Counted from the first letter of the stretch, positions 12,001 to 23,400 are shown. The stretch: DNA of 64,000 nt from Haliclona indistincta (GCA_964017065.1 OZ024790.1:250701-314700); one strand, 5' to 3'. A program made the numbers and translations. The notes: generated by a model not told the origin, from the letters alone.

Positions 12001-15000
12001 AAACAATTTATCTCATTGTGCCGATACAGTGTCTCCTAGGAGCACCCAGTAACAGACAATACTCTGCTGATGGTAATAGCACAGCATTGGATGGTCTATA
12101 TTTAGTAACATCATGTGACTAGTTATGATTATCACAATCCATAGATAATACAGTACATATAAACGGAGGGTTCAATGGAGATGTGCTGACACACTCACAG
12201 CATCGCTCTTAGTTGATGCAGTTGTAAAGCTGTTTCTACTGTTCTTACAAGAGGGTGGAAGCTGACTCAAATAGCACACATGTTCATTAGCTGTCAATGA
12301 GAAGTCGCTGTATGTTACTGTCATAATAGCTTTGTTATAATGATAGGCTACAATTTCTGTGAATTTGTCTGTACGACTACTTTGTGTTACAGTATTGGTT
12401 TGCAGCAGTGCAGGTTTGTTGTATGCATTTGGTAGCTTCAAGTTGTGTAGTGCACTGACTCAAAATACTATTTGGGCACTATGCTCCATATAGAACAGCA
12501 GAAACACTGCCAAGTAGCAAGAAACTAGCTTTCCTTTCCTTTATGGTATTTAGTGTTAGATTATTTGATAGACAGATAAAGCCAGGACTCTATAAGCTGT
12601 ACTAGTGAATACTAAAATCAGTTTGTATACACAAAACAATCAAAGAGTTCAATATTTCGTCTGAAACACATAATAGTACCACTGCTGTAGCCTTCTGACA
12701 TACATGTTGGAATATGAGCTCGTTGCTTATCCACATGTACTGTATTATCAATGCCAGTTCTATCACTCAATTTCTACCAATGATACTTGTGTTTATTCAC
12801 AAGTACCCAATGTACATGTACAGTAATACACTGTACACTGTTACTATGACTCACATTACTTGTGGCATTAACTTGAGCTGTTGTTCTCTCAACCAGGTAT
12901 TGTACAGTGGCTGTGCGACCATCACGAGCAGCCAACATCAGAGCAGTGTATCCATCCTGCACATGAGAATAGTGGATCAAACATTACAAAAATAATTTCA
13001 TTTTTTTAATTTTTATTATTTTCGAGGCACTACACTCACAAGTGTTGACTGCAGTAGCTAGAGTGACAACATTGTGAGCTAGTACATCTAAATACAATAT
13101 ACCAACAGGGATTAGCAACTGGTGCACATTCCTATTCATTTTGTATTAGTAGCTGATTCAGTGAATCTTCCTAGCACGGCGACCATGCTAGGAAGATTCA
13201 CTGTGACGGCACATTGTTGAGCTCTGGTGCTTGACTAGACTGTTCTGCCTACACTTCGATAATAAAGTACTGTTTAATTTTGGTCACTAACAGTTGTTTG
13301 TTGCAGGACAAGTGTTGTAAAACACTAACAAGCAGCTTGTTTACTTCACTGAAAAGTGGTCATGTACCTGTTACTAGTTTTAACTGTTGTAATGTGTAGT
13401 CTTTGCTGATAACATTTTAGTTCGTATGTATCCTCGTGAGAATAGTGCGTTTTCTATTCTCGAACACAGAGTGTAAAGCTACTGCATGAGACAAACTAAG
13501 CTGTTCAGCCCCTGTTTGTACGGGTGCTCATTTACCTCTTCTGACAACAAATATACAGTGGTTGTTTTCAATTATTTATCCTGAGGCTCGAGTAAAAAAG
13601 TCCGTTCTACGAGAATAGCTGTGCTGAAAGAAGATCACACTTTTCTAGTGCTTTGAATTTTCAAAGGATTTTATTTCCATCACAACACTAGTGAACCTGT
13701 TCACCAGCTCCCTCCCTACCACTACAAACCATACTGTGGTCACTATTATACATGACGGGATACTACTGGGACCCACAGATGAGACAGGCACTAACCCCTT
13801 CACCACCCAGGACTGCTCAGTGTGGGTCACATGACATGTGTGACAACCTGCACTGTGAATGCTACTCAACACAAGAGAGTGACCTCTGAATAAAGGACAC
13901 ACAATCCTTGAGAGTGGTATAATCTCCATAGTAATGGGTGTGGTTAGTAGACAATGACTATCATTGTGCTGGGACAGTGTCTCCTAGGAGCACCCAGTAA
14001 CAGATAATACTCTGCTGATGGTAATAGCACAGCATTGGATGGTCTATATTTAGTAACATCATGTGACTAGTAGAGATTATCACAATCCATAGATAATACA
14101 GTACATATAAACGGAGGGATCAATGGAGATGTGCTGACACACTCACTGCATTGCTCTTAGTTGATGCAGTTGTAAAGCTGTTTCTACTGTTCTTACAAGA
14201 GGGTGGAAGCTGACTCAAATAGCACACATGTTCATTAGCTGTCAATGAGAAGTCGCTGTATGTTACTGTCATAATAGCTTTGTTATAATGCTAGACTACA
14301 ATTTCTGTGAATTTGTCTGTACGACTACTTTGTGTTACAGTATTGGTTTGCAGCAGTGCAGGGTTTGTTGTATGCATTTGGTAGCTTCAAGTTGTGTAGT
14401 GCACTGACTCAAAATACTATTTGGGCACTATGCTCCATAAAGAACAGCAGAAACACTGCCAAGTAGCAAGAAACTAGCTTTCCTTTCCTTTATGGTATTT
14501 AGTGTTAGATTATTTGATAGACAGATAAAGCCAGGACTCTATAAGCTGTACTAGTGAATACTAAAATCAGTTTGTATACACAAAACAATCAAAGAGTTCA
14601 ATATTTCGTCTGAAACACATAATAGTACCACTGCTGTAGCCTTCTGACATACATGTTGGAATATGAGCTCGTTGCTTATCCACATGTACTGTATTATCAA
14701 TGCCAGTTCTATCACTCAATTTCTATCAATGATACTTGTGTTTATTCACAAGTACCCAATGTACATGCATGTACAGTAATACACTGTACACTGTTACTAT
14801 GACTCACATTATCTGTGGCATTAACTTGAGCTGTTGTTAATTCTCTCAACCAGGTATTGTACAGTGGCTGTGTGACCCTCATAAGCAGCATATATCAGAG
14901 CAGTCCATCCATCCTGCACATGAGAAGAGTGGATCAATATAACACATGTACTTCTTTATTATTATCTTACTAAGGTGACGGATAACAGTTTGTCTAATTA

Positions 15001-16037
15001 ATATTCACAAAAATGTCTTTATGTGTAAAATACGAGCATGTTAAAGAGATCTAATTAACATTTACGACACGCATGTTACGATGGGTAGTCTTCCTGACAG
15101 CAGATCGTTATTGCAAGCGCTTCTTGACTGTAACTCGTATAACAAAGCTCAAGAGGCTGTCATGCTCAAGATAATTATCGATAATGCGGTCCATGATCGA
15201 CATGTTTTGGGATAAAACTCACCAGTGACGGCTTCGATAGAGAGTTTCGCAAATAATAATTACGTGAATCAGCGCTATTGGTCTATCTTTGTCAACTAAA
15301 ACATGACATTCGTGGATATAATATCACAAATAGTGTGTTATTCGCAAAAAAAATCTTCCGCTATATACGGTATACTGGTTTATAAATCAGTAGACACCTC
15401 AATTCATAGTCTAACCCTTTTCTCCTTTCACAGCAGTTCTACTTAGTAGCTACACCTTTAATCAACCATGTGCATGTTAGAATCACAACAAATATTAAAT
15501 GATGTTTGTCTGCATTTGAGCTAACTGATTGAATATTAATATTCAAAGATTTTATGTCAATCAAAAATCATTGTCTAGAAACTGTCTGTCTAGTATACAT
15601 ACAGTATAAATTACAGTAGATTAGTAATAGTAGCAGATCTAGTACAGTACACTACACACAATGAGAATGGACTAGCTGGAGACTCACCCAACCCTTCCAA
15701 TTAGGATCACCACCTCTCTCCACAGCAGAGCGAGCATCCTCCAGTCTACCACTGAAACAAGCATAGTACAGCTTCCTATCCTGTGTGAGTAGAGCACACA
15801 GAGCAGCACCACTGACAGGTGATCATACCAACACTCTCACACACCCTCTCCACACACTACTGTGGTCCTGCACTATAATACACAGTAGTTCTGCTGCCTA
15901 GTCAGTAATACAGGCTTTATGATGCTAGTGTGTATGAGCTACCTAACTAACACTGATTGTAGACTACAGACGACTAGTCATTACTAACACACTCTCTCAC
16001 TCACCAGCTCGCTCTGCTGTTTCTTGGTTAGGCTCAT
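1..16037 (-). CDS. ANK-Roc-COR (ROCO/DAPK-like) gene, copy 1, 3' end outside window
   Basis: Exon model (minus strand, high to low): 16037-16005, 15780-15688, 12956-12855, 10876-10778, 9956-9884, 1850-1. Every junction has an AG acceptor and a GTGAGT-type donor, phases agree, and 750 codons stay open to the window edge; I checked the 608 codons below 1824 for stops and found none. The start MSLTKKQQSEL lies in exon 1. Exons 2-5 encode ankyrin repeats (for example DGYTALMLAARDGRT and TACHYAASRGHLEVVKLL). The large exon encodes a Roc-type GTPase with P-loop GPPGVGKTG, switch motif DSGGQP and base-binding motif GTHAD, then a COR-like region (LVFTDPQAILSEV). By analogy with DAPK1 and other ROCO proteins it is probably a cytoplasmic signalling scaffold; that is inference. 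No kinase domain precedes the ankyrins. A further ANK exon at 14808-14913 is frameshifted and must be skipped for this model to work. The death-domain exons should lie left of position 1. Confidence 0.8.
1851..2687. other. Intron sequence, ROCO copy 1
   Basis: First part of the 8-kb last-but-one intron seen here. A short direct repeat (accaagaaatttaggac, 2553-2600) is the only structure visible. No exon recognised. Confidence 0.5.
3147..4168 (+). CDS. Transposon accessory protein, PB1-like N-terminus and SHOCT-like C-terminus
   Basis: Two exons, 3147-3263 and 3341-4168, joined across a 77-bp intron (CAG/gtcagt ... ctgtag/CGA, phase 0), give 314 residues. The N-terminus is MAEHRQAVIVRPALTQVQ. 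Residues about 40-135 (KYSYKVKITNPV to EITLWCDS) have the size and the end motif (SLVCNDDLDCMY) of a PB1-type fold. A charged KRRKEEAASRRQEKEEEVDE coil follows, then LRLWARMIASHLHDD. The last 40 residues (FEQLRYLQQLYDDGVLSLPE) resemble SHOCT, a short oligomerisation module. I recall similar uncharacterised proteins in cnidarians. Its stop lies 102 bp from the transposase stop, tail to tail. The reading frame is intact although the transposase is broken. Confidence 0.78.
4471..4930. mobile_element. pogo/Tigger-like MITE (460 bp) inside the transposase gene
   Basis: Inverted ends CAGTGGAACCTCTCT, flanked by TA at 4469-4470 and 4931-4932. Ends of this wording are typical of pogo/Tigger elements. 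It holds gtccgc/ggtggcc repeats and no convincing gene. Confidence 0.88.
5216..6496. other. Unresolved inserted segment in the Tc1-type transposon
   Basis: It lies between the transposase sequence (TA at 5214-5215) and the MITE starting at 6497. It begins with a hairpin (tatcattgc...gcaatgata) and then tgtagggatgac, which also occurs in the MITE terminal repeat, so it may be part of a second, damaged copy. A minus frame at 5185-5421 (IVKMQYKCITVEICAKTHFH) matches nothing I recognise. Confidence 0.4.
6652..6870. repeat. 58-bp tandem repeat, four copies
   Basis: Copies beginning ggaggacgcagtccgatgaa at about 6654, 6713, 6772 and 6835, with 58-63 bp spacing. The third and fourth differ by small indels. 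It lies inside the 829-bp MITE. Confidence 0.9.
6959..7197. mobile_element. 239-bp MITE with 5-bp target duplication
   Basis: Ends CAGGGTTCTATC and GATAGAACCCTG, flanked by acttt at 6954-6958 and 7198-7202. The opposite arm of the host MITE (near 6618) shows the uninterrupted sequence, which confirms the insertion and its duplication. Confidence 0.85.
7958..8398. other. Intron sequence, ROCO copy 1
   Basis: The end from about 8270 matches block 2 near 33950-34075. No gene or RNA seen. Confidence 0.5.
8399..8940. repeat. 542-bp foldback element
   Basis: Nearly the whole segment is one inverted repeat with its centre near 8675. Arms start tggttgcatgtaaaacatgg, pass an aggaatggaat-like run, aaccctaaaccc, and then about nine degenerate 20-bp units (cctaacagcgcccagtatgg). 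It is absent from the matching place in block 2 (about 34075), so it is an insertion. The left arm has ccattattgtgtgatctcgc; the right arm reverses it. Confidence 0.85.
9017..9217. mobile_element. 201-bp Harbinger-like MITE with TTA target duplication
   Basis: Inverted ends AGCCTAGTTCACAATGAG, flanked by TTA (9014-9016 and 9218-9220). Block 2 shows the empty site (cttagcacta near 34155) with a single TTA. The interior is CpG-rich (gacgcgccgcag), unlike its AT-rich surroundings. A 3-bp TTA duplication fits PIF/Harbinger elements. Confidence 0.85.
9218..10777. other. Introns around ANK exon 9884-9956, ROCO copy 1
   Basis: Matches block 2 at 34150-34650, 35680-35930, 37790-38190 and 42298-42670 between the insertions found there. 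It has the empty target sites for the SINE pair, the 35931-37790 insertion and the 38191 transposon. No other gene is seen. Confidence 0.6.
10877..11727. other. Intron with a copy-1-specific insert
   Basis: Compared with block 2 (43130-43160), about 270 extra bases occur near 11247-11519. Their first part (accatagcgccctcactacg) is related to the segment at 44453-44585, so both belong to one dispersed repeat family. Confidence 0.5.
11728..14930. repeat. Tandem duplication carrying an ANK exon, two units in ROCO copy 1
   Basis: Units start at about 11728 and 13677 (accatcacaacactagtgaa or close variants), spaced about 1,950 bp. Each holds the ANK exon (12855-12956 and 14808-14913) and the same flanking intron sequence. 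A hairpin of 16-bp arms (gaatcttcctagca, 13164-13203) lies between them. Confidence 0.88.
14808..14913 (-). pseudogene. Frameshifted ankyrin exon of ROCO copy 1
   Basis: This is a paralogue of the 102-nt ANK exons at 12855-12956, 44218-44319, 50483-50584 and 53102-53203. It reads DGWTALIYAAYEGHTATVQYL, then carries 4 extra bases (AATT, about 14837-14842) that make it 106 nt and bring in a stop. Both splice sites are intact. Including it would end the protein after the first ankyrins; skipping it keeps the frame because the surrounding exons are phase 0. Confidence 0.75.
14931..15687. other. Intron between ANK exons, ROCO copy 1
   Basis: Aligns to block 2 at 53220-53970 with only point differences and small indels. 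No insertion or gene seen. Confidence 0.6.
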
Positions 16038-16226
16038 GATCTGATGATGATATAGTCTGTGTACGAAGCAGCTAGCACAGCTAGCAACGAGCCGAGCTAG
16101 CGGCTACATGAAGAACCAGCACATTCCTTTCGAATACCGCCAGCTAGCCCCGCCCCTCAAAAAGTTAACTGCGCATGTGCTAGCAGCGAGTACTAATATA
16201 CAGCAAACCTCGCCCATCTAAATAAG
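16038..16226. promoter_or_regulatory. Divergent promoter region, block 1
   Basis: These 189 bp separate the ATG of ROCO copy 1 (minus) from the ATG of the PRPF31 fragment (plus). The region holds a GCGCATGTGC motif at 16171-16180 resembling an NRF-1 site, a C-rich patch (ccccgcccc) just before it, and repeated GCTAGC-type palindromes at 16068-16103. No TATA box is evident. The layout suggests one bidirectional promoter; transcription start sites cannot be placed from sequence. Confidence 0.5.
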
Positions 16227-16647
16227 ATGTCGTTAGCAGACGAGCTACTAGCTGACCTCGACGAGCAGGAGGTTGTAGAGGACGATGACCAGCAACACGA
16301 GCTGGGAGATGAGATTATGGACGCTGCTGCTGCTGAACAACTAGAGGATCTAGCCAAGATGGCGGACAATTAAGTCAGTTAGGGCAGTAGCTAAACTAGG
16401 AAAGAGTAGAGAGGTTAGTGACGTCATGGTCCTAATCAGTAACTAGGCTCAGTACAGTTCACTGAGGTCATGGACAAGGTACAGTACTACCTGGAGAACC
16501 CAACTGAAGGTATGTGCTCCGCCCACACGTCACATTGTGATCACGTGATTGATATAGTGACGTCACGAGGACCAGTTGAGGCTGATCCTGAGTATCAGGT
16601 GATAGTGGACGCTAACAACCTTGTAGTGGAGACAGATAATGAAATCA
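16227..16647 (+). pseudogene. PRPF31 5' fragment (exons 1-3), duplicated and broken
   Basis: Exons at 16227-16413, 16467-16509 and 16570-16647 match exons 1-3 of the complete gene at 54580. Exon 1 is 13 nt longer: 9 nt of in-frame differences plus a 4-nt AATT insertion near 16371 that creates a stop right after KMADN. Downstream of exon 3 the match fades near 16740, where minisatellite begins, so exons 4-15 are missing. This marks one edge of the segmental duplication. Confidence 0.88.
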
Positions 16648-16744
16648 GTGAGTTATCAACATATCATTTGAGTACGTAGAGACTGTCATCTTAATTTTTA
16701 CCCGCGACGCGTAGGTGTCAGAGGGTTAAGCATTTGGGTGTACC

Positions 16745-17190
16745 GGTTGGTATGTGTGATAGTCCTCATGACTGATGAGGACGATAGTCCTCATGACTGA
16801 TTGTCCCTCTCCTGGTGTACCATTGTCCCTCTCCTAGTGTACCATTGTCCCTCTCCTAGTGTACCATTGTCCCTCTCGTAGCGTAATATTGTCCCTCTCC
16901 TAGTGTACCATTGTCCCTCTCCTAGTGTACCATTGTCCCTCTCCTAGTGTACCATTGTCCCTCTCCTAGTGTGTCATTGTCCCTCTCCTAGTGTACCATT
17001 GTCCCTCTCCTAGTGTACCATTGTCCCTCTCCTAGTGTACCATTGTCCCTCTCCTAGTGTACTATTGTCCCTCTTCTAGTGTACCATTGTCCCTCTCCTA
17101 CTGTACCATTGTCCCTCTCCTAGTGTACCATTGTCCCTCTCCTACTGTACCTTTGTCCCTCTCCTGGTGTACCATTGTCCCTCTCCTAGT
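16745..17190. repeat. 22-bp minisatellite, array A (left of the Gypsy element)
   Basis: About 18 copies of a unit like ctagtgtaccattgtccctc, starting near 16795. They follow a short duplicated hairpin-forming stretch (gatagtcctcatgactgat twice, 16756-16801). The array continues after the Gypsy insertion at 25196, so the two parts were one array. Confidence 0.9.
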
Positions 17191-17194
17191 GTAC

Positions 17195-17338
17195 TGTAAC
17201 GTCAGACTGAACTGTTAATAAACCATTAACTATTAACTATGATAACTATTGTATGTTATGATATGATATATATGACCTCGTGCTGGCACTGGTTGCTCTC
17301 TGTCTGTGTATGTTTTCGAAAAGAAATATTTCGTTACA
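17195..17338 (+). repeat. 5' LTR (144 bp)
   Basis: Direct repeat of 25052-25195 with TG...CA ends. It contains AT-rich TATATAT-like sequence that could act as a promoter element. Confidence 0.95.
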
Positions 17339-17339
17339 T

Positions 17340-17358
17340 TGGTGTTGCAGAAGTGGGA
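17340..17358 (+). promoter_or_regulatory. Putative primer-binding site
   Basis: Two bases after the 5' LTR, tggtgttgcagaagtggga begins with TGG, the complement of a tRNA CCA end. It resembles the tRNA-Leu-type site of some Gypsy elements with a small difference in the middle. Which tRNA is used is uncertain. Confidence 0.45.
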
Positions 17359-17363
17359 TACTT

Positions 17364-18654
17364 TATGCCCGTTACGAGAGCTGTGACGGTCAGAATGGAA
17401 GAACAGTTGAAGAAACTAACAGAGCTAGTCCAGCAGCAGCAGGATCGATGCCCTTCAACAACAAGTTGAACGGCGTGCTGAGGAAGAACAGGAGAGAGCT
17501 ACCGGCTTAAAAAGTCTGCTAGAAAAGCAAATGGGAAACATAGAAGAGCTGTCCCGTCGTCAGCAGGAGGCCGTTAACTTCATGAACACGGTTCAGTCTA
17601 ACCTCGAGTCTGTCAAGACTACGGTGAACAGGCGGCTGGAGTCTCTGGAGGCCAAGGTGGTGAAAGACGCAGTGCGGTTTGAGTGCCGCTGGGAAGAACA
17701 GCAAGACTCGCTAAAACACGAACTCAAGGAAGAGCTGCTGCGAGAGCTGTCGTCCCTGACCCCGGCTGACTCAGAGCATCTGTCGCGCGCTGGCGCCGGT
17801 GTGTCCCTCGATTGCCACGAGCCATCACGCCCTCCACCAGTCGTGACGGAGCCGCCGACTCACGACGCTGGCCGTCTTCGGCAACGCCCATCCCTGTTCG
17901 ATGGCAAGATACCTTGGGACGTGTATCACACACAGTTCGAGTTGCTGGCTCAACTGAATGGATGGAGTGACAAAGAGAAAGCGGCCCACCTTGCTGTTAA
18001 CCTGCGGGAAGATGCAGCCACTGTGTTGACCAATTTGCCGGTGGCCAAGAGACAAGATTATGCAGCTCTTAAATCGGCTCTGGAGTCTAGATTCGGTACA
18101 AAGAACCAGATTGACCTCTTTCGAACCCGGTTGAGGATGAGAAGCCGTAACAAAGAAGAGCCACTTGCAGGTTTGGCGGAAGATGTAGAACGCCTTGTTC
18201 GCCTTGCCTATCCTGAAGCAAGTGAGTCAATGGTACAAGTACTAGCTAAAGATCAATTTGTTGATTCATTGTGTGACGAGGATATGAGATTGCGAATATT
18301 GCAAAGCAAACCTTCGACACTCCGTGATGCGCTGCAAACAGCGTTAGAACTGGAATCATTCCAGATGGCTAGCAGACACAAGGTGCGCAATGTGCGAGAA
18401 GTACAATTACAGCCTGTTGGGAAGCCTGCTAAGCAGGTATCATTTGCTGATCAGAATATATGTCTGGTCTGCTGCAAGAGTTAGTACCTGCCGTTCAGAC
18501 TCTCACGGTTGAAACACGTAAAAGATCTAGATCACCAAGGCGTGGTAATGTTAGATCAGACATTGTTTGCTGGGAGTGCAATCAAAAGGGACATAGACAG
18601 CGAGAATGCCCAACATTGCAAAAGGGCACTTTCCACTCGGGAAACGACTCTTAG
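17364..18654 (+). pseudogene. Gypsy gag, frame-broken
   Basis: The start region (17364-17469) encodes a Gln-rich coiled coil and runs to a stop. The continuation is in another frame (open 17531-18484), holding more coiled coil and then a capsid region typical of retrotransposon gag, including VYHTQFELLAQLNGWSD. A second frame change near 18470 leads to a basic stretch and one zinc knuckle (CWECNQKGHRQREC, CX2CX4HX4C, about 18572-18613). The stop is at 18652-18654. So there are at least two frame breaks in gag. Confidence 0.85.
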
Positions 18655-20486
18655 CCGAGTTCGCGGGGCAGAACTCGGCTGGGAATTTTGAAGCATTACC
18701 AGCTAATAACGACATCCTGTTACAATTTCCGTATACTAAATTAACTTGTGTCCGTATACTTCCCTTAGTTAATGTATTAGTTCTATTGGGAGATGAACTT
18801 CTAGCAGTCATCCTGGCTGACGTGAACACAAATTTATACTTGCCGACCCCAGAGAGCAAACTTCAGCTCATTGGCTACTGATTAGTATAAAAAGTGTTGC
18901 AGAAAGGCAGCGAGAAAGCGTTCCAAAATGGGGTTGAAAGTCGCGACCGTCGCTCAATTGCAATTGTATTGGCGAGGTCTAAAACATGGGTTTTTTCAAA
19001 TTTTGAACGACTGTCGCTTGAAAAGCTTTAAACATTTTCTATTTGCCAGCCCCAGGTTTGATAGAGTGCCTTTTTAGGTATCGAATGGTATGGTCGAAAT
19101 TTATACTGGGACATGGGAACACGTTCCCTTTTGGGGGTAAAGTTGGGTGATCTTCAAGTTCTTCCTCGTTGTACAAGCAGTATCAACAGCTGCTTTTGTA
19201 AGTTCAAATTCAAATTTACGCAATGGCTAACACTGTCTATGGTGTCTCTCTAGGTGCTCATAAGCCCTTCACCGCGGAGCTTGCCGATCAGTGTCGCCGC
19301 CGAGTCATGGCGACCGAGATCGTCCCGCTGGCGTCTCTGTCAACATCGTGCTATTTCAGCAGGACACTGGAGCGATGGAGAGCAACGTCTTCTTGTGCCC
19401 GACTGTGAACCAATGTAGACGGCATCATTACAAAGCTATACCAGCTACCTGGAGCTTCTGGCATACCGTCTGTACCACCGAATGATAGCTATAGCATTGA
19501 CACGTCTTTTGCGAGCGATTGGAGCTTACAGAGAGCATACTGTATAAAGGGCAAGTTTACTAGTCTTGGTGTGTATAAAGGAATAGTGTTGGCTTGTGCT
19601 TCAGACAGAGCACTAAGCTGCTGACTCAATAGCTGGCTGCATACATTGTTGACCACACCTCTCTTTCTTTGTTTCTCGCAACAGTCTCAAACCAAGTGTA
19701 AGCCCTTGTCTGGACACAAGTAGCAAAGTAAAATTGACCTCTTGGTCATCCAGTAGCAATGTTGATTTACCTTTTTCTCTCGGCAAGGCTTTAAGTTCAA
19801 GAAATGCATCCAGAGACGACTACGATTGAACTCTCTAAACTTTTGTTCTTGAAAAGACTTGAATACATGCTAGAATTGTTCTTAGAGTTTCTATGCAGTG
19901 ATAGTCAAATATGATTGAACAGTTTAAAACAGTACAATAAGATAAGACAATACAAACAGGCGACAGATCTGTGAGGGGGAAACACCAGTCACACACACTG
20001 TTTATGAGAATCTTATTAAACATACTGTTTAGCAGAATGAGTGATGTCTCTATCCAGCAGGACTCTCTATCCACTATCCAGCAGGACTCCTTTTTACAAT
20101 AGCCGACCCGGGACGAGATGCAACAACAATTGCTCTGCCAAAAGACACCATAGACTTTATAATTATCACACATCACTACTAGCAGCATTGCTGCAGCTAT
20201 ACATGAGTATCTGAAGCCCATACCTGTACCGTAGGCTAAATTTCGTGGGTGCTATAGTGTGTACTACCGTACTAACCTTCCATATTCTAGTTTGGAACAG
20301 TCGCTCGGTTTCATACGGTCATACAACCCGCTACAGTACCGAAACCAAGCTCTGATGTATAGGCGACGGAGCTGACGGTGGTCCTGGGTATAGATTAGCT
20401 GCTCAGACCGCCTTATAATCCGTCAGCTGCCTCAGGAGAAGAGTAGTTCTGGCTAGCTGTAGTCCTCGTGCTCGCCGCCATTTCTT
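18655..20486. other. Unexplained 1.8-kb segment between gag and pol
   Basis: Gypsy elements normally have protease directly after gag. Here about 1.8 kb without a convincing frame lies between the zinc knuckle and the pol frame. I see no clear terminal inverted repeat or target duplication. Open frames on either strand (such as 19835-20221 minus) match nothing I recognise. It may be a nested insertion or captured sequence. Confidence 0.4.
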
Positions 20487-23400
20487 GTGACTATGGAAAT
20501 CCCGCACTCGTCAGTGGTTTATCGTGATACGCAGTGCAATTATTCGTATACCACGCGTGAACTGAATTCCGCGTCATGTCCTCCTTTTCTGGTAATGGCC
20601 CCTTCAAAAAAAAATAAAATAAATAAAAATGAATGTGATTCTGATTGTTTAGCTCCCATGGATTGCCCCCCTTCCCCTTTGCATGCTCAAACTCATCTTG
20701 CACCTGCACACACCAATCATAGTCATTCATCATCTAAATCATCATCTGTTACCAATTCTCATCCTGTCATAGTTCAATCACCCAAATCAGTTCCACTTAA
20801 TCACTCCGCCCCTGTCTTTAGACCATCTGTTCATTCTGTCACCAAGCCTACATCAGCAACTCATGTCACCACTCCTCAGAAGTCATTAGATCATGGTTGT
20901 TCTGTTATTGTATCACCAGTTCACAACATATCTCATCCCGTTGAACTTTCCGGCATTCAGTCATCATTTTCATCATCTGCTGCTTATTCACCCTCCACTT
21001 ATAGTGCATCTACATCTACCCACCCTCATTCCAAAAAAAAATCATCCACTCATCATCTTTACAGCGTTGTATCATCCCCCATGAATCACTCTTGTTCTAC
21101 TGTAATGTCATCAAAAACACCCACGGTCCATTTGTCAGAAGCTATTGACGTGTTCAAAACCGGGTCCATTTTCTCAAATAGTGATAGTCTCCTTGTGGCT
21201 GGAACTTTGGATGGGGTATGTGTTGATATGACCGTCGATACTGGGAGCAATATATCCATTGTGCGTCCAGATGTGTTGCCTAAAGCCAGTAGTAATCAAG
21301 TCCAGCCTATACCTGGGAGTGCTATCAGAACTGTGACCGGAGAACAAGCTCCAATAATAGGGAAGGTATTATTGCAAGTGAGCATTGGGTCACGCATGCT
21401 GCCTCAGGAATTTTGGGTCGCTGATATTCAGGACTGTTGTATATTAGGTTTGGATTATTTGAGAGTCAACGATTGTCAGGTGAATCTTCGAGAACAAGTG
21501 TTGATTATCGGAGAGGAAGAGGTGCCTTTGCTTAAGCATAGTAGTAAGAAGCCAGGGGAAAGACTGCAGACATACCGAGCTATCTTAGAAAGCAGGGTAA
21601 CTCTTCCTCCACGTTCTGAGAGTGTTGTGCCTGTGAAAGTAGAGGGACTAAAGCAAGGAGAGGTGAAGTGGGCAATTGTTGGTCCTTTGGAATCTAATCC
21701 TGCCTCAGCAATTCAAGATTTGTTGGTTGGTAGAGCATTGGTTACCCTGGATGAACCGATTGCGACAGTAAGATTAATGAATTTATCAGACCAGGCTCGT
21801 CATTTACGAAGAGGTACAGTTGTGGCTGCTTGTGACCCAGTGGAGAGTGTACTCATATCAAAAATTGGTGATGCAAGTGGAGACCAACTCCCAGAGCATT
21901 TAACATCTTTGTTTGAAAAGAGTTCGGAAGGACTGACTCCCCCGCAAACTACCCAGTTACACGATCTGCTTTGCAGGTATGCTAGGGTATTCTCTTCAGG
22001 ACTAAACGATCTGGGCAGAACTGACCTGGTTAAACATCACATTGATACTCAGGGAGCAATTCCTGTTAGACAACAACCACGTCGTCTGCCATTCTCTGTA
22101 AGAGAGGAAGCACAACAATCAGTTACTGCCATGTTAGATCAGGGAGTCATTGAACCATCTTCTAGTCCATGGGCTTCTCCAGTGGTGCTAGTGAAGAAGA
22201 AAGGAGGTGGAACAAGATTTTGTGTTGATTATCGCAAGTTGAATTCAGTGACTCGTAAAGACTCTTACCCACTTCCCAGAATTGACGACACTCTTGAAGC
22301 ATTGTCTGGTGCCGAATGGTTCTCTACGTTAGATCTAGTCAGTGGATACTGGCAGATAGAACTGGATGAGGATTCGAAAGAGAAAACTGCCTTTTCCACT
22401 CAACGAGGCCTGTGGCAATTTAAGGTAATGCCCTTTGGGCTATGTAATGCCCCTGCCACATTTGAGAGATTGATGGAGCAGGTTTTGGCAGGATTACCGT
22501 TGTCTGTATGTCTCTTGTACTTGGATGACATTTTGGTTCCTGGTACCGATTTTGATGCAGCCGTTAAGAGCCTTGAAGCAGTATTCGATCGATTGATGAA
22601 GGCAGGTTTGAAACTTTCTCCTAAAAAGTGCTCTCTGTTCCGGAGAGAAGTGAAGTTTCTTGGGCATATTGTTAGCAGCTCAGGTCTCACCATGGACCCA
22701 GATAAGGTCAAGGCTGTGCAGGAATGGCCCGTCCCTGGTAGTGTCAATGATGTGCGACGTTTCCTGGGATTGTGTTCTTACTATCGTCGTTTTATTGACC
22801 GATTTACTGTTATAACCCGTCCACTATACCAATGTACTGAAGGTGGGACTCGCGTGTTCACTTGGTCTCTGGAAGCTGAGAAAGCGTTCCAGCAACTCAA
22901 ACAAGCACTTATTAGTGCTCCCCTCCTGTGTTACCCAACACAAGAAGACCATTTTGTACTCGACACAGATGCTAGCGGATATGGGGTTGGTGCAGTGTTG
23001 TCCCAGGTGCAGATGGGAGAGGAGCGAGTGATTGCATATTACAGTCAGGTGTTGAGTAGACCAGAACGTCAGTACTGTACCACAGAAGAGAGTTATTAGC
23101 TGTGGTAAAAGCTGTCAAACACTTCCATCCATATTTGTACGGCCGTAGTTTCACTTTGCGAACCGATCATGCTGCACTACAGTGGTTGTTTTCCTTCAGA
23201 TTCCCAGAGGGACAGATTGCTAGATGGTTGGAACGACTGCAGCAGTACGACTTTCGTGTTCAACATCGAGCAGGTAAATTACACAATAATGCTGATACTC
23301 TATCCAGACCATGCCTGAATGTTTGTAAACATTGTGACCGATTAGAGGCTCAGGAGACCAGTGTCTGCAAACGTGAATTGTTGGAATGTCCATCTCCATC

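Noticed and set aside
12172..12441. Minus-strand 89-codon frame as an extra exon of the ROCO gene
   Set aside because: It recurs in the other repeat units with different indels and breaks, and its borders lack a convincing acceptor. It is more likely intron.
16756..16801. Possible hammerhead ribozyme (contains ctgatgag)
   Set aside because: After the putative stem II there is no GAAA and no matching stems I and III. The stretch is better read as a duplicated gatagtcctcatgactgat sequence that forms a simple hairpin.
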